From the NCBI GenBank assembly GCA_003096535.1, contig QEKJ01000011.1, forward strand, positions 1-64,000: a stretch of DNA of 64,000 bases. Reading direction: 5' to 3'. This document shows positions 41,058 through 50,294 of the stretch, in pieces. A program made the position numbers and the translations under genes. The stretch comes from Agathobaculum butyriciproducens. GTDB lineage: Bacteria; Bacillota; Clostridia; Oscillospirales; Butyricicoccaceae. The first letter of the stretch is position 1. Each line of letters opens with the position of its first letter. The notes under the pieces were generated by a model. That model had not been told where the DNA came from and made no database searches. It saw only the letters and a program-made list of their open reading frames with translations.

Positions 41058-41090
41058 AAATAGTCCGCTCAATGGAGCGGACTATTTTTA
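41055..41090. terminator. Bidirectional terminator between hsdR and tnpV-like gene
   Basis: AAAAATAGTCCGCTC AATG GAGCGGACTATTTTT, a 10-bp core with A/T runs on both sides, shared by the converging genes. Confidence 0.9.
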
Positions 41091-41459
41091 ATAAATCAAC
41101 TTAGAATTTACAATTTCTCTTGCTCTGTAGCAAACAGTGTTCATTTGTGCAACCCATTCCGTCTGATCTTTTGCCTTAAGTTCTTCTGTTATGCCTTCAC
41201 TTTTTGCAAGTTGCTTTACAATTTGAAGAAACATATTTTGAGCCTGATTTTCAATATCAACAAGATAGTCGTTTAGTTTGCCACTTGTCAAAAGGTTCAT
41301 ATAAATAATTTTGCGGTGTTGTTTCAAATATCTTGCGTGTCGCTGTCCCCATACTCCGATCGGCTGACCTTGTTGTTCAGGTAAGATGAGATTTGGCAGT
41401 AGATAATCTCCTACCTGAGTGTATGTACCACCCATTTGTTCAAATAATGATTTTTCCAT
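41088..41459 (-). CDS. TnpV-like transposon-encoded protein
   Basis: A 123-residue protein beginning MEKSLFEQMGGTYTQVGDYL then LPNLILPEQQGQPIGVWGQR and HARYLKQHRK. This matches small TnpV proteins of Tn4451-type mobilizable elements. Their role is unknown. It lies four bases after a companion gene on the same strand, so they form an operon at the far end of the element, opposite the recombinase. Confidence 0.8.
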   Translation of the reverse strand: MEKSLFEQMGGTYTQVGDYLLPNLILPEQQGQPIGVWGQRHARYLKQHRKIIYMNLLTSGKLNDYLVDIENQAQNMFLQIVKQLAKSEGITEELKAKDQTEWVAQMNTVCYRAREIVNSKLIY

Positions 41460-41462
41460 AAT

Positions 41463-41768
41463 TCAAATATCCTCCTTTAATAAATTAGTAAATGGAGTAT
41501 CATTACTGACGAAAGTATCAAGTGTAAATGCAGCGCCTAACCGAAAGCCTACAATAAAACTATCTAGTGCAGTCTCACCATTTACAACACTTGTTGCATT
41601 AACAAAATTAAGAAACTTTTTCTTTTCTTCGCCGGAAAGCTTAGATGTTAAATACTCCTCGGCATCGTTTAATACTCCAAGTTCTTTTGCCATTGTTTTA
41701 TTTGTGCTAATGCCTCTTGCTTGCGGCTCGATATTGCCGTAATAAAACTGTTCTATAAATCCAGACAT
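41463..41768 (-). CDS. DUF6809-like small protein of the mobile element
   Basis: A roughly 101-residue helical protein, MSGFIEQFYYGNIEPQARGI then a mid-region LSGEEKKKFLNFVNATSVVN and FIVGFRLGAAFTLD. The xxFYYGNIEPQARG start and FxxGFRLGxxF end are typical of a short protein that accompanies tnpV in Clostridial elements. Function unknown. The start at 41768 has GGAGG ten bases upstream. Confidence 0.7.
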   Translation of the reverse strand: MSGFIEQFYYGNIEPQARGISTNKTMAKELGVLNDAEEYLTSKLSGEEKKKFLNFVNATSVVNGETALDSFIVGFRLGAAFTLDTFVSNDTPFTNLLKEDI

Positions 41769-41838
41769 ATCTTGTGTGCCTCCTTTCATTTACATTGTAA
41801 AAGAAAATGAGAATGATAACCAATGTGCCGATTATAAA

Positions 41839-41877
41839 AAATACCGAGAAAAACCGGTTACAGTTTTTCTCGGTATT
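41839..41877. terminator. Terminator-like hairpin near the right end of the element
   Basis: AAATACCGAGAAAAA ... TTTTTCTCGGTATTT with a short loop. It sits in the non-coding right end of the AT-rich island. Confidence 0.7.
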
Positions 41878-41961
41878 TATCTTTGAGTTTGCCTTTGCTT
41901 AGTCCGATAAATGTGTGAAATAAACGATTTTCAAATTACTTCTTTATTGGGCGTTAGCATT

Positions 41962-41978
41962 GGTTCGTCCTTCTTTTT
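41962..41978 (-). repeat. Right member of the inverted pair bordering the AT-rich island
   Basis: On the minus strand AAAAAGAAGGACGAACC, matching 27207-27223 at 15 of 17 bases. It abuts the stop codon of agmatine deiminase and lies where sequence composition returns to the chromosomal norm. Confidence 0.4.
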
Positions 41979-43072
41979 TACACTTTCGGGATTTGCTGGG
42001 TCACACAGTGAATATTGCCGCCGCCGATGAGGATATCGCGGGCCGGAATCGCAACCACCTTACGGGTCGGGAAAAGCTCCTGCAGGATAGCCTGCGCCTT
42101 TTCATCCATCGGGTCGCCGAAGGCGGGCATGACAACAGCCTCGTTCGCAATGTAGAAGTTGACGTAGCTTGCCGCCAGACGCTCTCCCGGGGTACGGGTC
42201 GGCTCGCCGTCGCACAGGTCAAGGCCGTCGCACTCCTCTGCGGTGATGGTCACCGGCTTGGGCAGCGGCAGCTTGTGCACCCTGATTCTGCGGCCCTTGG
42301 CATCGGTCGCAGCTTCCAGTGCATCCAGACTGGCCTTGGAGAGCGCATACTGCGGGTCGGTCTCGTCGTCCGTCCACGCGAGCACAACCTCCCCCGGAGC
42401 CGTGAAAGCGCATACGTTGTCAACGTGCTCGTTGGTCTCGTCGTTGTAAATACCGCGCGGCAGCCAGATCACCTTGGAAACGCCCAGATAATCGCACAAA
42501 ACCTGCTCAATTTGAGTCTTTGTGAGATCGGGATTGCGTCCCGCGCTCAGCAGGCAGGCTTCGGTGACGAGTGCGGTGCCCTCGCCGTCCGAGTGGATGG
42601 AGCCGCCCTCGCAAATGAAATCGCGTTTGTCATATACGTCGTTGCTGACCAGGTCGCAGAACTTGCGCGCCACGCGGTTGTCCTTCTCCCACGAGGGATA
42701 CAGGCCGTCCACATCGCCGCCCCACGCGTTGAAACCCCAGTCGATGCCGCGGCGCTCTCCCCTGCCGTTGATAACAAAGGTCGGGCCAACGTCACGCGCC
42801 CACGCATCGTCAGTCTCCATCACGACCAGACGAACGCGGTCGGGCAGCTGCGCACGCGCGTTGTCATACTGCCCTTCCGAGCAGAGCACGGTCATGCTTT
42901 CGCTTTCGGAAATCGTCTCGATCACACGCAGAAAGGCTTTCCGGGCCGCATAGGCGCCGTACTGCCAGCTGTCGGCGCGTTCCGGCCAGATCATCAGGCA
43001 GCCCTCATGCGGTGCAAACTCCGCAGGCATATAAAACCCGTCCTGCGCGGGTGTAGTGTGCAAAATTTTCAT
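41978..43072 (-). CDS. aguA: Agmatine deiminase
   Basis: A 364-residue guanidine-modifying enzyme converting agmatine to N-carbamoylputrescine and ammonia. Family marks are MPAEFAPHEGCLMIWPERAD then SWQYGAYAARKAF, DDAWARDVGPTFVINGRGER, the WGFNAWGG block, EGGSIHSDGEGT, and the catalytic Cys in GGGNIHCVTQQIPK at the C-terminus. The start at 43072 has AGGAGA upstream; the longer reading starts in non-coding sequence. No other polyamine or agu genes are adjacent, so it acts alone here. The mobile element ends next to its 3' end. Confidence 0.96.
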   Translation of the reverse strand: MKILHTTPAQDGFYMPAEFAPHEGCLMIWPERADSWQYGAYAARKAFLRVIETISESESMTVLCSEGQYDNARAQLPDRVRLVVMETDDAWARDVGPTFVINGRGERRGIDWGFNAWGGDVDGLYPSWEKDNRVARKFCDLVSNDVYDKRDFICEGGSIHSDGEGTALVTEACLLSAGRNPDLTKTQIEQVLCDYLGVSKVIWLPRGIYNDETNEHVDNVCAFTAPGEVVLAWTDDETDPQYALSKASLDALEAATDAKGRRIRVHKLPLPKPVTITAEECDGLDLCDGEPTRTPGERLAASYVNFYIANEAVVMPAFGDPMDEKAQAILQELFPTRKVVAIPARDILIGGGNIHCVTQQIPKV

Positions 43073-43206
43073 GGTATCTCTCCTGTTCGGTGGTACATCA
43101 AGAGTACAACATTTTGATGGAATTTGCAATGGTCGTAGGCGGTTTGAAATGAAAAATTGAGAATGGAGAATGCTATACTATCGTAGCGGAACAATCGGCG
43201 GTTGAG

Positions 43207-43656
43207 GTGGAAAACCATGAACCTTTTGGGGCAAAATGGTCTATGTTCTGCCGCCTGAAAGTCCGCAGCTATGTATTGGCTGCGAATGTTGCAGGTACGT
43301 TAAAAGTTGCGCCGCTTCAAATTCTCAAGTTTCCGGTCGTCCTTCCACATAAGTTTTTGGATGCCGAGAAGTTCAATCTGCGGTTTTCGGACGCATCCGA
43401 GATCACGGAAATTGCGGACAAGCTGCGGTGGTATCGTTATCAAAAAGGACTTCGCCAGCGTGACGCGGCGGACTATGCGGGTATTAACCGCAGTACCTAC
43501 ATCCATTACGAAGAGGCAGGGCGGGACTTTTATCCGAAGGAGCATATGGAGAAGCTGGCGGAGCTGTTTGAGGTACCGCTTGAGAATTTGCTGGATGACT
43601 ATAAAGCGGCTTTATGGTGGCTGCTGCCAGTTGTGTGGGGAGAACGCTTTTCGTGA
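43207..43656 (+). CDS. XRE family regulator, possibly degenerate
   Basis: 149 codons from a GTG at 43207. The central helix-turn-helix is clear (IADKLRWYRYQKGLRQRDAA and DYAGINRSTYIHYEEAGRDF). Before it comes AEKFNLRFSDASEITEI. The last 20 residues (ALWWLLPVVWGERFS) diverge from the usual hydrophilic tail of this group, suggesting a late frameshift. The true start may be ATG 43243. No clear ribosome site is seen. It opens the second accessory block. Confidence 0.55.
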   Translation: MENHEPFGAKWSMFCRLKVRSYVLAANVAGTLKVAPLQILKFPVVLPHKFLDAEKFNLRFSDASEITEIADKLRWYRYQKGLRQRDAADYAGINRSTYIHYEEAGRDFYPKEHMEKLAELFEVPLENLLDDYKAALWWLLPVVWGERFS

Positions 43657-43963
43657 ATTTAATGCAGATATTTCCGAAGCGCATCATATTGCTTATTTTT
43701 CGGATTCCAAAATAACGATTCTTCAAATATAATCATTCTTTGCCCCAACCATCATCGGCTGATACATAAATTAAATCCGAAGTTTGATTATAACAGAGGT
43801 TGCTTTGTATTCTCAGAAAATTCCGAACTAAGAATTGAGCTTGATTTTCACCTGATGAAATGACATCGGAATAAAAATGGCATCCGCTGAACGATCTTTA
43901 ATATTGAGAACTGGTCTTTTGATTGAGCTTACAAAACCTCTTGGGGGTGTCAATTAAGTCGCG

Positions 43964-43999
43964 CCCCATTATACCCTTGATTTCAAGGGTATAATGGGG
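43964..43999. repeat. Perfect 36-bp palindrome before the ATPase gene
   Basis: CCCCATTATACCCTTGA, two bases, then its exact inverse (17-bp arms); TATAATTC follows directly. It ends 40 bases before the ATPase start, so it may be an operator or attenuator. The remainder of 43657-44039 shows no gene. Confidence 0.75.
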
Positions 44000-44039
44000 T
44001 ATAATTCTACATAGAATAGTATCTCACAGGAGGTGCGCT

Positions 44040-45824
44040 ATGGACTTATCTGAGATGCAAACCCGCGTGGCGGAGTTGGAACAGCAGATTTCTGCTTTGC
44101 CCGCTGGCTCTGTCACGAAGAAAACCGTCAATGGTAAGGAGTACTTTTACCACCGTTGGACAGAGAACAAGAAGCGGCGGGAGAAGTATATTCCTGCTGA
44201 CGAATTGGAGAATTTCCGTGCTCAGATCGAGCGGCGGAAGGCGCTAGAACAGGAGCTGAAAGCGCTGAAAAAGCAGCTGCCCAAGGCGAAATCTACGAAC
44301 CCTGCTGCGTTTACTACCAATGTCCGCACCGGCGAGACGCTGCGTTCCTTTGCGGCATCTGTTCGCGGCTATCGCAGGCGCGAGTGCTTCCGGCAACTGC
44401 ACGACTTTGTCTGCGGCGAGCCGCAGGACAAGGTGTTCATTCTCTACGGCCTGCGCCGGACGGGTAAAACCACCATGATCCGGCAGATTTTTGCGGAGAT
44501 GAGCGACACGGAGCTTGCCAAGTCAGCGTTCATTCAGATTACCGCAAAAGACTCGCTGGCAGACGTGAACCGTGACCTCAAGGCACTGGAAGCACAAGGC
44601 TTCCGCTATGTGTTTCTCGATGAAGTGACGCTGATGGAGGATTTCATCGAGGGCGCGGCGCTGTTTTCTGACGTGTTTGCAGCCTGCGGCATGAAGATCG
44701 TGCTCTCCGGCACGGACTCGCTGGGCTTCCTCTTTACAGAGGACGAGCAGCTTTACGACCGCTGCATCCTGCTGCACACCACATTCATCCCTTACCGAGA
44801 GTTTGAATCCGTCCTCGGCATCCACGGCATCGACGAGTATATCCGCTACGGCGGCACCATGAGTCTCGGCGGTGTTCACTACAACGAGACCTCCACGTTT
44901 GCCAGCAAGGAAAGTACCGACGAATACGTGGACACCGCCATTGCCCGCAACATCCAACACTCTCTGCGCTGCTATCAGTATGAGGGGCATTTCCGTCATT
45001 TGCGGGATTTGTACGACAAGAATGAGCTGACCAGCGCCATCAACCGGGTGGTGGAGGACATCAACCACCGCTTCACGCTGGAGGTGCTGGCGCAGGATTG
45101 GAAGTCCCACGACCTCGGCATTTCCGCCAGCAACCTGCGCCGGGATCGGAAGAACCCGACGGACATCCTCGACCGCATCGACCTTGCGCTTGTCACCGAC
45201 AGTCTGCGGAAGCTGCTGGAGATCCGCAACAGGGCAGAGCAGACCGTGGCGCTGGACGATGTTCACGCGGCGGAGATCAAGGAGTATCTGGACTTGTTGG
45301 ACTTAACGCGGGAGATCGATGTGCTGCACCTGCCGGATGTCAGCACGAAATCCAGCCGCACGGTGATCGCGCAGCCGGGTCTCCGCTATGCGCAGGCGGA
45401 TGCGCTGATCCGCAGTCTGCTGCTGGATGAGACGTTCAGCGCGCTGTCTCTGGCAGAGCGCACCGCTGTGCAGCAGCGCATCCTGACCGAGATCAAAGGG
45501 CGGATGCTGGAGGACATCGTCCTGCTGGAAACCAAGCTGGCAAACCCCAAGAAGCAGGTATTTGTCCTGCAATTCCCTGTGGGCGAATTTGACATGGTGG
45601 TGTTTGACCCAGAGGCGGGCTCCTGCCGGATTTTCGAGATCAAGCACAGCGAAGAAGCTGTCCCGCAGCAGTATCGCCATCTGATCGACAAGCAAAAATG
45701 CGCCCAGACCGAGCACCGCTACGGCCCGATCACCGGGAAGTTTGTCCTCTATCGCGGGGAAAGCCAAGAGATAGACGATATTCAGTATCAGAACGTGGAA
45801 GAATATCTGCGAAGCCTTGCATAA
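44040..45824 (+). CDS. AAA ATPase with nuclease-like C-terminal domain
   Basis: A 594-residue protein. An N-terminal coiled coil (EMQTRVAELEQQISALPAGS; RKALEQELKALKKQLPKAK) leads to an ATPase domain with Walker A GLRRTGKT at about residue 137 and Walker B FLDEV near 192, then the sensor-type KIVLSGTDSLGF. The C-terminal part (EFDMVVFDPEAGSCRIFEIK) has the D...ExK spacing of restriction-like nucleases, as in DUF4143/DUF234-type ATPases. AGGAGG lies six bases upstream of the start. It is followed by a terminator and a broken recombinase. The role is unknown; such proteins occur in mobile elements and toxin-like contexts. Confidence 0.8.
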   Translation: MDLSEMQTRVAELEQQISALPAGSVTKKTVNGKEYFYHRWTENKKRREKYIPADELENFRAQIERRKALEQELKALKKQLPKAKSTNPAAFTTNVRTGETLRSFAASVRGYRRRECFRQLHDFVCGEPQDKVFILYGLRRTGKTTMIRQIFAEMSDTELAKSAFIQITAKDSLADVNRDLKALEAQGFRYVFLDEVTLMEDFIEGAALFSDVFAACGMKIVLSGTDSLGFLFTEDEQLYDRCILLHTTFIPYREFESVLGIHGIDEYIRYGGTMSLGGVHYNETSTFASKESTDEYVDTAIARNIQHSLRCYQYEGHFRHLRDLYDKNELTSAINRVVEDINHRFTLEVLAQDWKSHDLGISASNLRRDRKNPTDILDRIDLALVTDSLRKLLEIRNRAEQTVALDDVHAAEIKEYLDLLDLTREIDVLHLPDVSTKSSRTVIAQPGLRYAQADALIRSLLLDETFSALSLAERTAVQQRILTEIKGRMLEDIVLLETKLANPKKQVFVLQFPVGEFDMVVFDPEAGSCRIFEIKHSEEAVPQQYRHLIDKQKCAQTEHRYGPITGKFVLYRGESQEIDDIQYQNVEEYLRSLA

Positions 45825-45825
45825 C

Positions 45826-45867
45826 AAAACCGCCGTCCCGATTTTTCGTTCGGGGCGGCGGTTTTTA
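45826..45867 (+). terminator. Terminator after the AAA ATPase
   Basis: AAAACCGCCGTCCCGA TTTTTCG TTCGGGGCGGCGGTTTTT, two bases past the stop. Confidence 0.85.
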
Positions 45868-45873
45868 TGATGC

Positions 45874-45924
45874 AGCTTGTCATATGACAAGCTGTGACGC
45901 AAAACAAACTTGACGTATGACAAG
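45874..45924. promoter_or_regulatory. Two tandem palindromic sites upstream of the serine recombinase
   Basis: AGCTTGTCATATGACAAGCT (45874-45893) is a perfect 20-bp palindrome. CTTGACGTATGACAAG (45909-45924) repeats its core with two changes, one turn-plus further on. They may be operator or crossover sites of the recombinase block. The rest of 45925-46193 holds no gene, only an AT repeat before the recombinase. Confidence 0.5.
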
Positions 45925-46193
45925 TAATGAAGCGCAAAAATCGTGCGGCGCGACTGTACGAATGCAGTCGATGACGAAAACAATAATGTTCTAAATAGCA
46001 CGCATTGCTCATTACATCAATCATTTTCTCGATTCACATGAGTGATGCCCTCCAAACTGGCACAATCAGCGCGCGAAAACCTCTGTCTATCCGCAGAAAT
46101 TTTCAGATTCTTCCCTTGGGTAGCTTTTCAAATGGATTCCAATTCGATATATATATATATCTACCAACCTAACGAATAACGCGAGGTGCCGCC

Positions 46194-47893
46194 ATGAAAC
46201 CGAAAGATACGCCGAAGCAATATGTCATCTACTCCCGCAAGTCCAAATTCACCGGCAAGGGCGAGAGCATCGAGAACCAGATCGAGCTGTGCCGCCAGTA
46301 CATCGCCATGCACTTTGGCGAGGATGCGTCGGAAAACGTGCTGGTCTACGAGGATGAGGGCTTTTCCGGCGGCAATCTGGAGCGCCCGCAGTTCAAGAAA
46401 ATGATGAAGGACTCGCAGAAGATCGCGTTTGCGGCCATTGTTGTTTACCGCTTCGACCGGATCAGCCGCAACATCGGTGACTTCGCAAAGCTCATCGAGG
46501 ACCTGGGCGACCGGCACATTGACTTCATCTCCATCCGCGAGCAGTTCGACACGTCCTCCCCCATGGGCCGGGCGATGATGTATATTGCGTCGGTGTTCTC
46601 TCAGCTGGAGCGGGAGACCATCGCCGAGCGCATCCGGGACAACATGCACGAGCTGTCCAAGACAGGACGCTGGCTGGGCGGCACAACGCCCACGGGCTAC
46701 GCCTCGGAGAGCCTGTCCAGCGTGACGGTGGACGGCAAGGTGAAGAAGGCCTGCAAGCTCAAACCCATTCCGGAGGAAATCCAGCTGGTCAAGACGATCT
46801 TCGAGGTGTTCATGGAAACCGGCTCTCTCAGCAAGACCGACCAGTATCTGTTGGAGCATCGCTGTGTCACGAAGCGCGGCAAGCAGTTCACCCGCTTTGC
46901 TATCCGGGGTATTCTGACCAATCCGGTCTACATGATCGCCGATGAGACGGCGTATCAGTATCTGAAAGAAAACAATGTTGACCTGTTTGCCGAACGCGCA
47001 GCAACGTGGCGCTGCTGTCCGGGCTTCTGCGCTGCGGCGAATGCGGCGACTATATGCGCCCGAAGCTGACCAACCGCAAGAATGCGGACGACGAGCTGAT
47101 CTACACCTACATGTGCTCCACCAAGGAGCGTAGCCACGGCACGGTCTGCTCTATGAAAAACTGCAACGGCAACACGCTGGACGCCAAGATCATCGAGGAG
47201 ATCCGCAAGCTGTCCGCCGACAAGGAGACCCTTACCCGGCTGCTGGCGCAGACCAAGAAGGTTATCAGCGGCAGCAAGGAGGGCTACGATGCAGAGCTTG
47301 CGCTGCTCCGGGAGAAACACGCCGAGACGGAAGAACGCCTCAAACGGCTGGTGGAGTCCCTGTCCGTTGCCAGCGACACCTCTGCAAAGTACGTCATGGA
47401 GCAGATCGACGAACTGCATCGGGAGAGCGAGACTCAGCAGGCAAGACTTTCCGATTTGGAAGCCCTCACCGAGCAGAGCCGGATGCTGCATCAGGAGTTC
47501 GCCTTCCATCAGGAAATGATCGAATCCTTTGCCAGCGCGGTGGATTCTGCTACGCTGGAGGAAAAACGCCGCCTGCTGCGCACCATCGTCAAAAAGGTGG
47601 TCTGGGACGGCAAAAATGCCTATGTTTACCTCTTTGCGGAGGACGGAGAGGCGGATTTGCCCCCTGTTGAGCAACCTATGTATCCGCTGGGAGAGGATAG
47701 CGAATGGAAAATGAACGTAATATTTAACGGTATGCGGGCGGTCACTGACCGGTCCCTGCGATTACACGATTGCCGATGTTTGAGAGAACGCCATTCTTAC
47801 CTGATAAATACACCTATTTTCCCCTCGCCTGCATTTCCCATTCTCAATTATTCAACTTTCCCTTTATCAACCCCGCAGAATATGGTACACTAA
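46194..47893 (+). pseudogene. Serine recombinase, internally deleted and frameshifted
   Basis: The N-terminal 265 codons are a normal resolvase plus recombinase domain (KQYVIYSRKSKFTGKGESIE with catalytic Ser in YSRKS; FDRISRNIGDFAKLIEDLGD). After ENNVDLFAE the frame breaks near 46990. The other frame resumes at RSNVALLSGLLRCGECGDYM, the zinc ribbon and coiled-coil tail. Intact relatives have about 50 residues between these points, so a deletion removed them and shifted the frame, giving a stop at 47069. The tail reads on to 47893 without its normal stop. The protein is probably inactive. Confidence 0.8.
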
Positions 47894-47931
47894 AAATGTA
47901 TCAACCCATTCACAAAGGAGAGGTGCATACC

Positions 47932-48402
47932 ATGAATTACGCTTACACCTATACATACACACCGCTTTTCTCAATGATTTTGCCGATTCTGGCACTTTTA
48001 CTGATTCTTGCGGGCGGCATCGCGCTGTACACGCTGTTTGTCCGCAAGCCGAATCACTACCACGGCGCGGCAGCTAAGCTGCATGATTTTCTCAATTTCC
48101 GGCACGCATACACCGAGGGTCTGCTGAAAATCCTGTACTGCATGACGGTCGCTGCGCTGGCTGTTTACAGCGTTATTCTGCTGTTTTTCCACTTTTTCTG
48201 GGCGATTCTGCTGTTTATCGTCGGAAATATTGCTGCACGGCTCGGCTATGAATTTATTATAATGCTGTTCAGCATGCACCGCACCCTGCGCAGCATTGAC
48301 CGCAAAATGCCCGAGCCGCAGCCGTTCGAGCAGCCGGCTCCCGCACCGCAGCCCGAGCCGCAGAATACACCGAAAAATCCGCTCCCGCCCGATCAGCCGT
48401 AA
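47932..48402 (+). CDS. Small membrane protein with Pro-rich tail
   Basis: A 156-residue protein: a Tyr/Thr-rich N-terminus (MNYAYTYTYTPLFSMILPIL), one membrane helix, a short basic loop with NHYHGAAAKLHDFLNFRHAY, then two further helices (ILYCMTVAALAVYSVILLFF; FWAILLFIVGNIAARLGYEF), and a Pro/Gln-rich tail (QPAPAPQPEPQNTP). The helical pair resembles DUF4282-type proteins, but not firmly. The start has AGGAGAGG upstream. Function unknown. Confidence 0.75.
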   Translation: MNYAYTYTYTPLFSMILPILALLLILAGGIALYTLFVRKPNHYHGAAAKLHDFLNFRHAYTEGLLKILYCMTVAALAVYSVILLFFHFFWAILLFIVGNIAARLGYEFIIMLFSMHRTLRSIDRKMPEPQPFEQPAPAPQPEPQNTPKNPLPPDQP

Positions 48403-48558
48403 CACAAGCCGCTGTTTCCGCTTGAAATTTGTTCAACGCAGATTGCAAAAACACGCAAGTCATGATAAAATAGATATACTATTACAGAATTTCGCGGCAG
48501 GACCAACCCATGTGCTGCCCTACAGAAAAGAGTATCTTAGAAAAAGGAGGTCCGTGCA

Positions 48559-48942
48559 TTGAAAATTCAGGAAAGCGCGGAAAACTACCTGGAAGCCATC
48601 CTGGTTCTGACGCAGAAAAATGGACAGGTGCGCTCGATCGACGTTGCGCACTACACCGGCTTTTCCAAGCCGAGCATCAGCCGTGCCGTTGGCCTGCTGC
48701 GCGATAACGGTTACGTTTCCATCGACCAGAACGGTCTGCTGGGACTGACCGAATCCGGCATGCAGATCGCCACCAGCATTTACGAGCGCCACACCGTGCT
48801 CACCGCGTTCCTCACCGCTCTCGGCGTGGACGCTGAGACCGCCGCTGAGGATGCGTGCCGTATCGAGCATGTGCTGAGCGAGGAAACCTTCGACAAGCTC
48901 AAGCAGCATGCGAAGGCGTATATCGACGCACAGGGTAAATAA
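48559..48942 (+). CDS. DtxR/MntR-type metal-dependent regulator
   Basis: A 127-residue repressor. The winged helix is clear (MKIQESAENYLEAILVLTQK; RSIDVAHYTGFSKPSISRAV with GLLRDNGYVSID). The dimer/metal half keeps the H..LTAFLxxLGVDxExAxEDACRIEHVLSEETF pattern, including Glu, Cys and His ligands. It is a minimal form without an SH3 domain. The start codon is TTG (48559) with AGGAGG upstream. It probably senses Mn2+ or Fe2+; no transporter target is adjacent. Confidence 0.9.
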   Translation: MKIQESAENYLEAILVLTQKNGQVRSIDVAHYTGFSKPSISRAVGLLRDNGYVSIDQNGLLGLTESGMQIATSIYERHTVLTAFLTALGVDAETAAEDACRIEHVLSEETFDKLKQHAKAYIDAQGK

Positions 48943-48950
48943 GACCCGTT

Positions 48951-48982
48951 GAAAATCCTGCCTGAAAAGGCAGGATTTTTTA
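48951..48982 (+). terminator. Terminator after the DtxR-type gene
   Basis: AAAATCCTGCCT GAAA AGGCAGGATTTTTT, 9 bases past the stop. Confidence 0.88.
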
Positions 48983-48995
48983 TATCAAATTTTAT

Positions 48996-49047
48996 CGAAC
49001 AAATTTTCGATAAAATCATTGCATTCAAATCGGCACCCTGTTATAAT
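48996..49047 (+). promoter_or_regulatory. recA promoter with LexA (SOS) box
   Basis: CGAACAAATTTTCG (48996-49009) fits the Firmicutes SOS box CGAAC-N4-GTTCG with one mismatch. TTGCAT (49019-49024), 17 bases, and TATAAT (49042-49047) follow as promoter. This implies LexA control. Confidence 0.72.
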
Positions 49048-49121
49048 GGGTGTATCGAATCCGAATACACCGCCGCTCTGCGGCTTGCATATTTGTAACT
49101 TTTTCAGGAGGAAATGCTATC

Positions 49122-50294
49122 ATGGCTACCAAAAAGCAGTTGGAACCGGTCGCTCCTGCGGCTGATAAGAAGAAAGCACTTGCCGCTGCGCTCGGTCAGA
49201 TCGAAAAGCAGTTCGGCAAAGGCTCGGTTATGCGTCTGGGCGAAAACACCGGCATGAATATCGAACACATCCCGACCGGCTCGATCGGTCTGGATCTCGC
49301 ACTCGGCATCGGCGGTCTGCCGCGCGGCCGAATCATTGAGATCTACGGACCGGAATCCTCCGGTAAGACCACGGTTGCGCTGCACAGCGTTGCAGAGGCG
49401 CAGAAGCTGGGCGGCACGGCTGCGTTTATCGACGCCGAGCACGCGCTCGACCCGGTTTACGCCAAGGCACTCGGCGTTGACATTGACAGCCTGCTGGTCT
49501 CCCAGCCGGACACCGGTGAGCAGGGTCTGGACATTGCGGAGGCGCTCGTGCGCTCGGGCGCGATCGACATCGTGGTTATCGACTCGGTTGCCGCGCTGAC
49601 ACCGCGCGCCGAAATCGAAGGCGAAATGGGCGATTCCTTTGTCGGTCTGCATGCCCGCATGATGAGTCAGGCGATGCGCAAGCTGGCCGGCTCGATCGCC
49701 AAGAGCCAGTGCGTAGCCATCTTTATCAACCAGCTGCGTGAGAAGGTCGGCGTCATTTACGGCAATCCGGAGGTCACCACCGGCGGCCGTGCGCTCAAGT
49801 TCTATGCGTCTGTCCGCATGGAGGTTCGCCGCGTGGAGCATCTGAAAAACGGCACCGAGCTGATCGGCAGCCACACCCGCGTAAAGGTTGTAAAAAACAA
49901 GGTCGCTCCCCCGTTCAAGCAGGCTGAGTTCGATATTATGTACGGCGAAGGCATTTCCCGCACGAGCGAGCTGGTCGATCTCGGCGTGGAATTCGGCATC
50001 CTCAACAAATCCGGCGCATGGTTCTCCATGGGCGATACCCGTCTGGGTCAGGGCCGCGACGCTGCCAAGCAGTATTTCAAGGATCATCCGGACATCGCGG
50101 ATGACGTACAGAAGCAGATCATGGAAAAGGTTGCCGAGGAGCGCAGCAAGCTGGCGCAGAGCCATGCGGCACGTCCTTCCGCTGCTGTGCCGACCGAGAA
50201 GGCCGAAAAGCCTGCGGATAAGGCACCGCGTCCGTCGTCCTCCAAGGCGGTCTCCATCGACGCGGACGATTTTGACGACCTCGACGAAGAATAA
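49122..50294 (+). CDS. recA: Recombinase RecA
   Basis: A 390-residue strand-exchange protein and SOS coprotease. Walker A GPESSGKT is at about residue 76. Other marks are [60 protein letters not shown] and [20 protein letters not shown]. The C-terminus has a Pro/Lys spacer and the acidic end [11 protein letters not shown]. The ATG at 49122 is used, with AGGAGG nine bases upstream. The upstream frame from 49050 is leader sequence. recX follows with a one-base overlap. Confidence 0.98.
   Translation: MATKKQLEPVAPAADKKKALAAALGQIEKQFGKGSVMRLGENTGMNIEHIPTGSIGLDLALGIGGLPRGRIIEIYGPESSGKTTVALHSVAEAQKLGGTAAFIDAEHALDPVYAKALGVDIDSLLVSQPDTGEQGLDIAEALVRSGAIDIVVIDSVAALTPRAEIEGEMGDSFVGLHARMMSQAMRKLAGSIAKSQCVAIFINQLREKVGVIYGNPEVTTGGRALKFYASVRMEVRRVEHLKNGTELIGSHTRVKVVKNKVAPPFKQAEFDIMYGEGISRTSELVDLGVEFGILNKSGAWFSMGDTRLGQGRDAAKQYFKDHPDIADDVQKQIMEKVAEERSKLAQSHAARPSAAVPTEKAEKPADKAPRPSSSKAVSIDADDFDDLDEE

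Noticed and set aside
43200..47930. Single intact mobile element from the XRE gene to the recombinase
   Set aside because: The recombinase is broken, no matching end repeats were found, and base composition does not differ clearly from the chromosome, so the borders cannot be supported.
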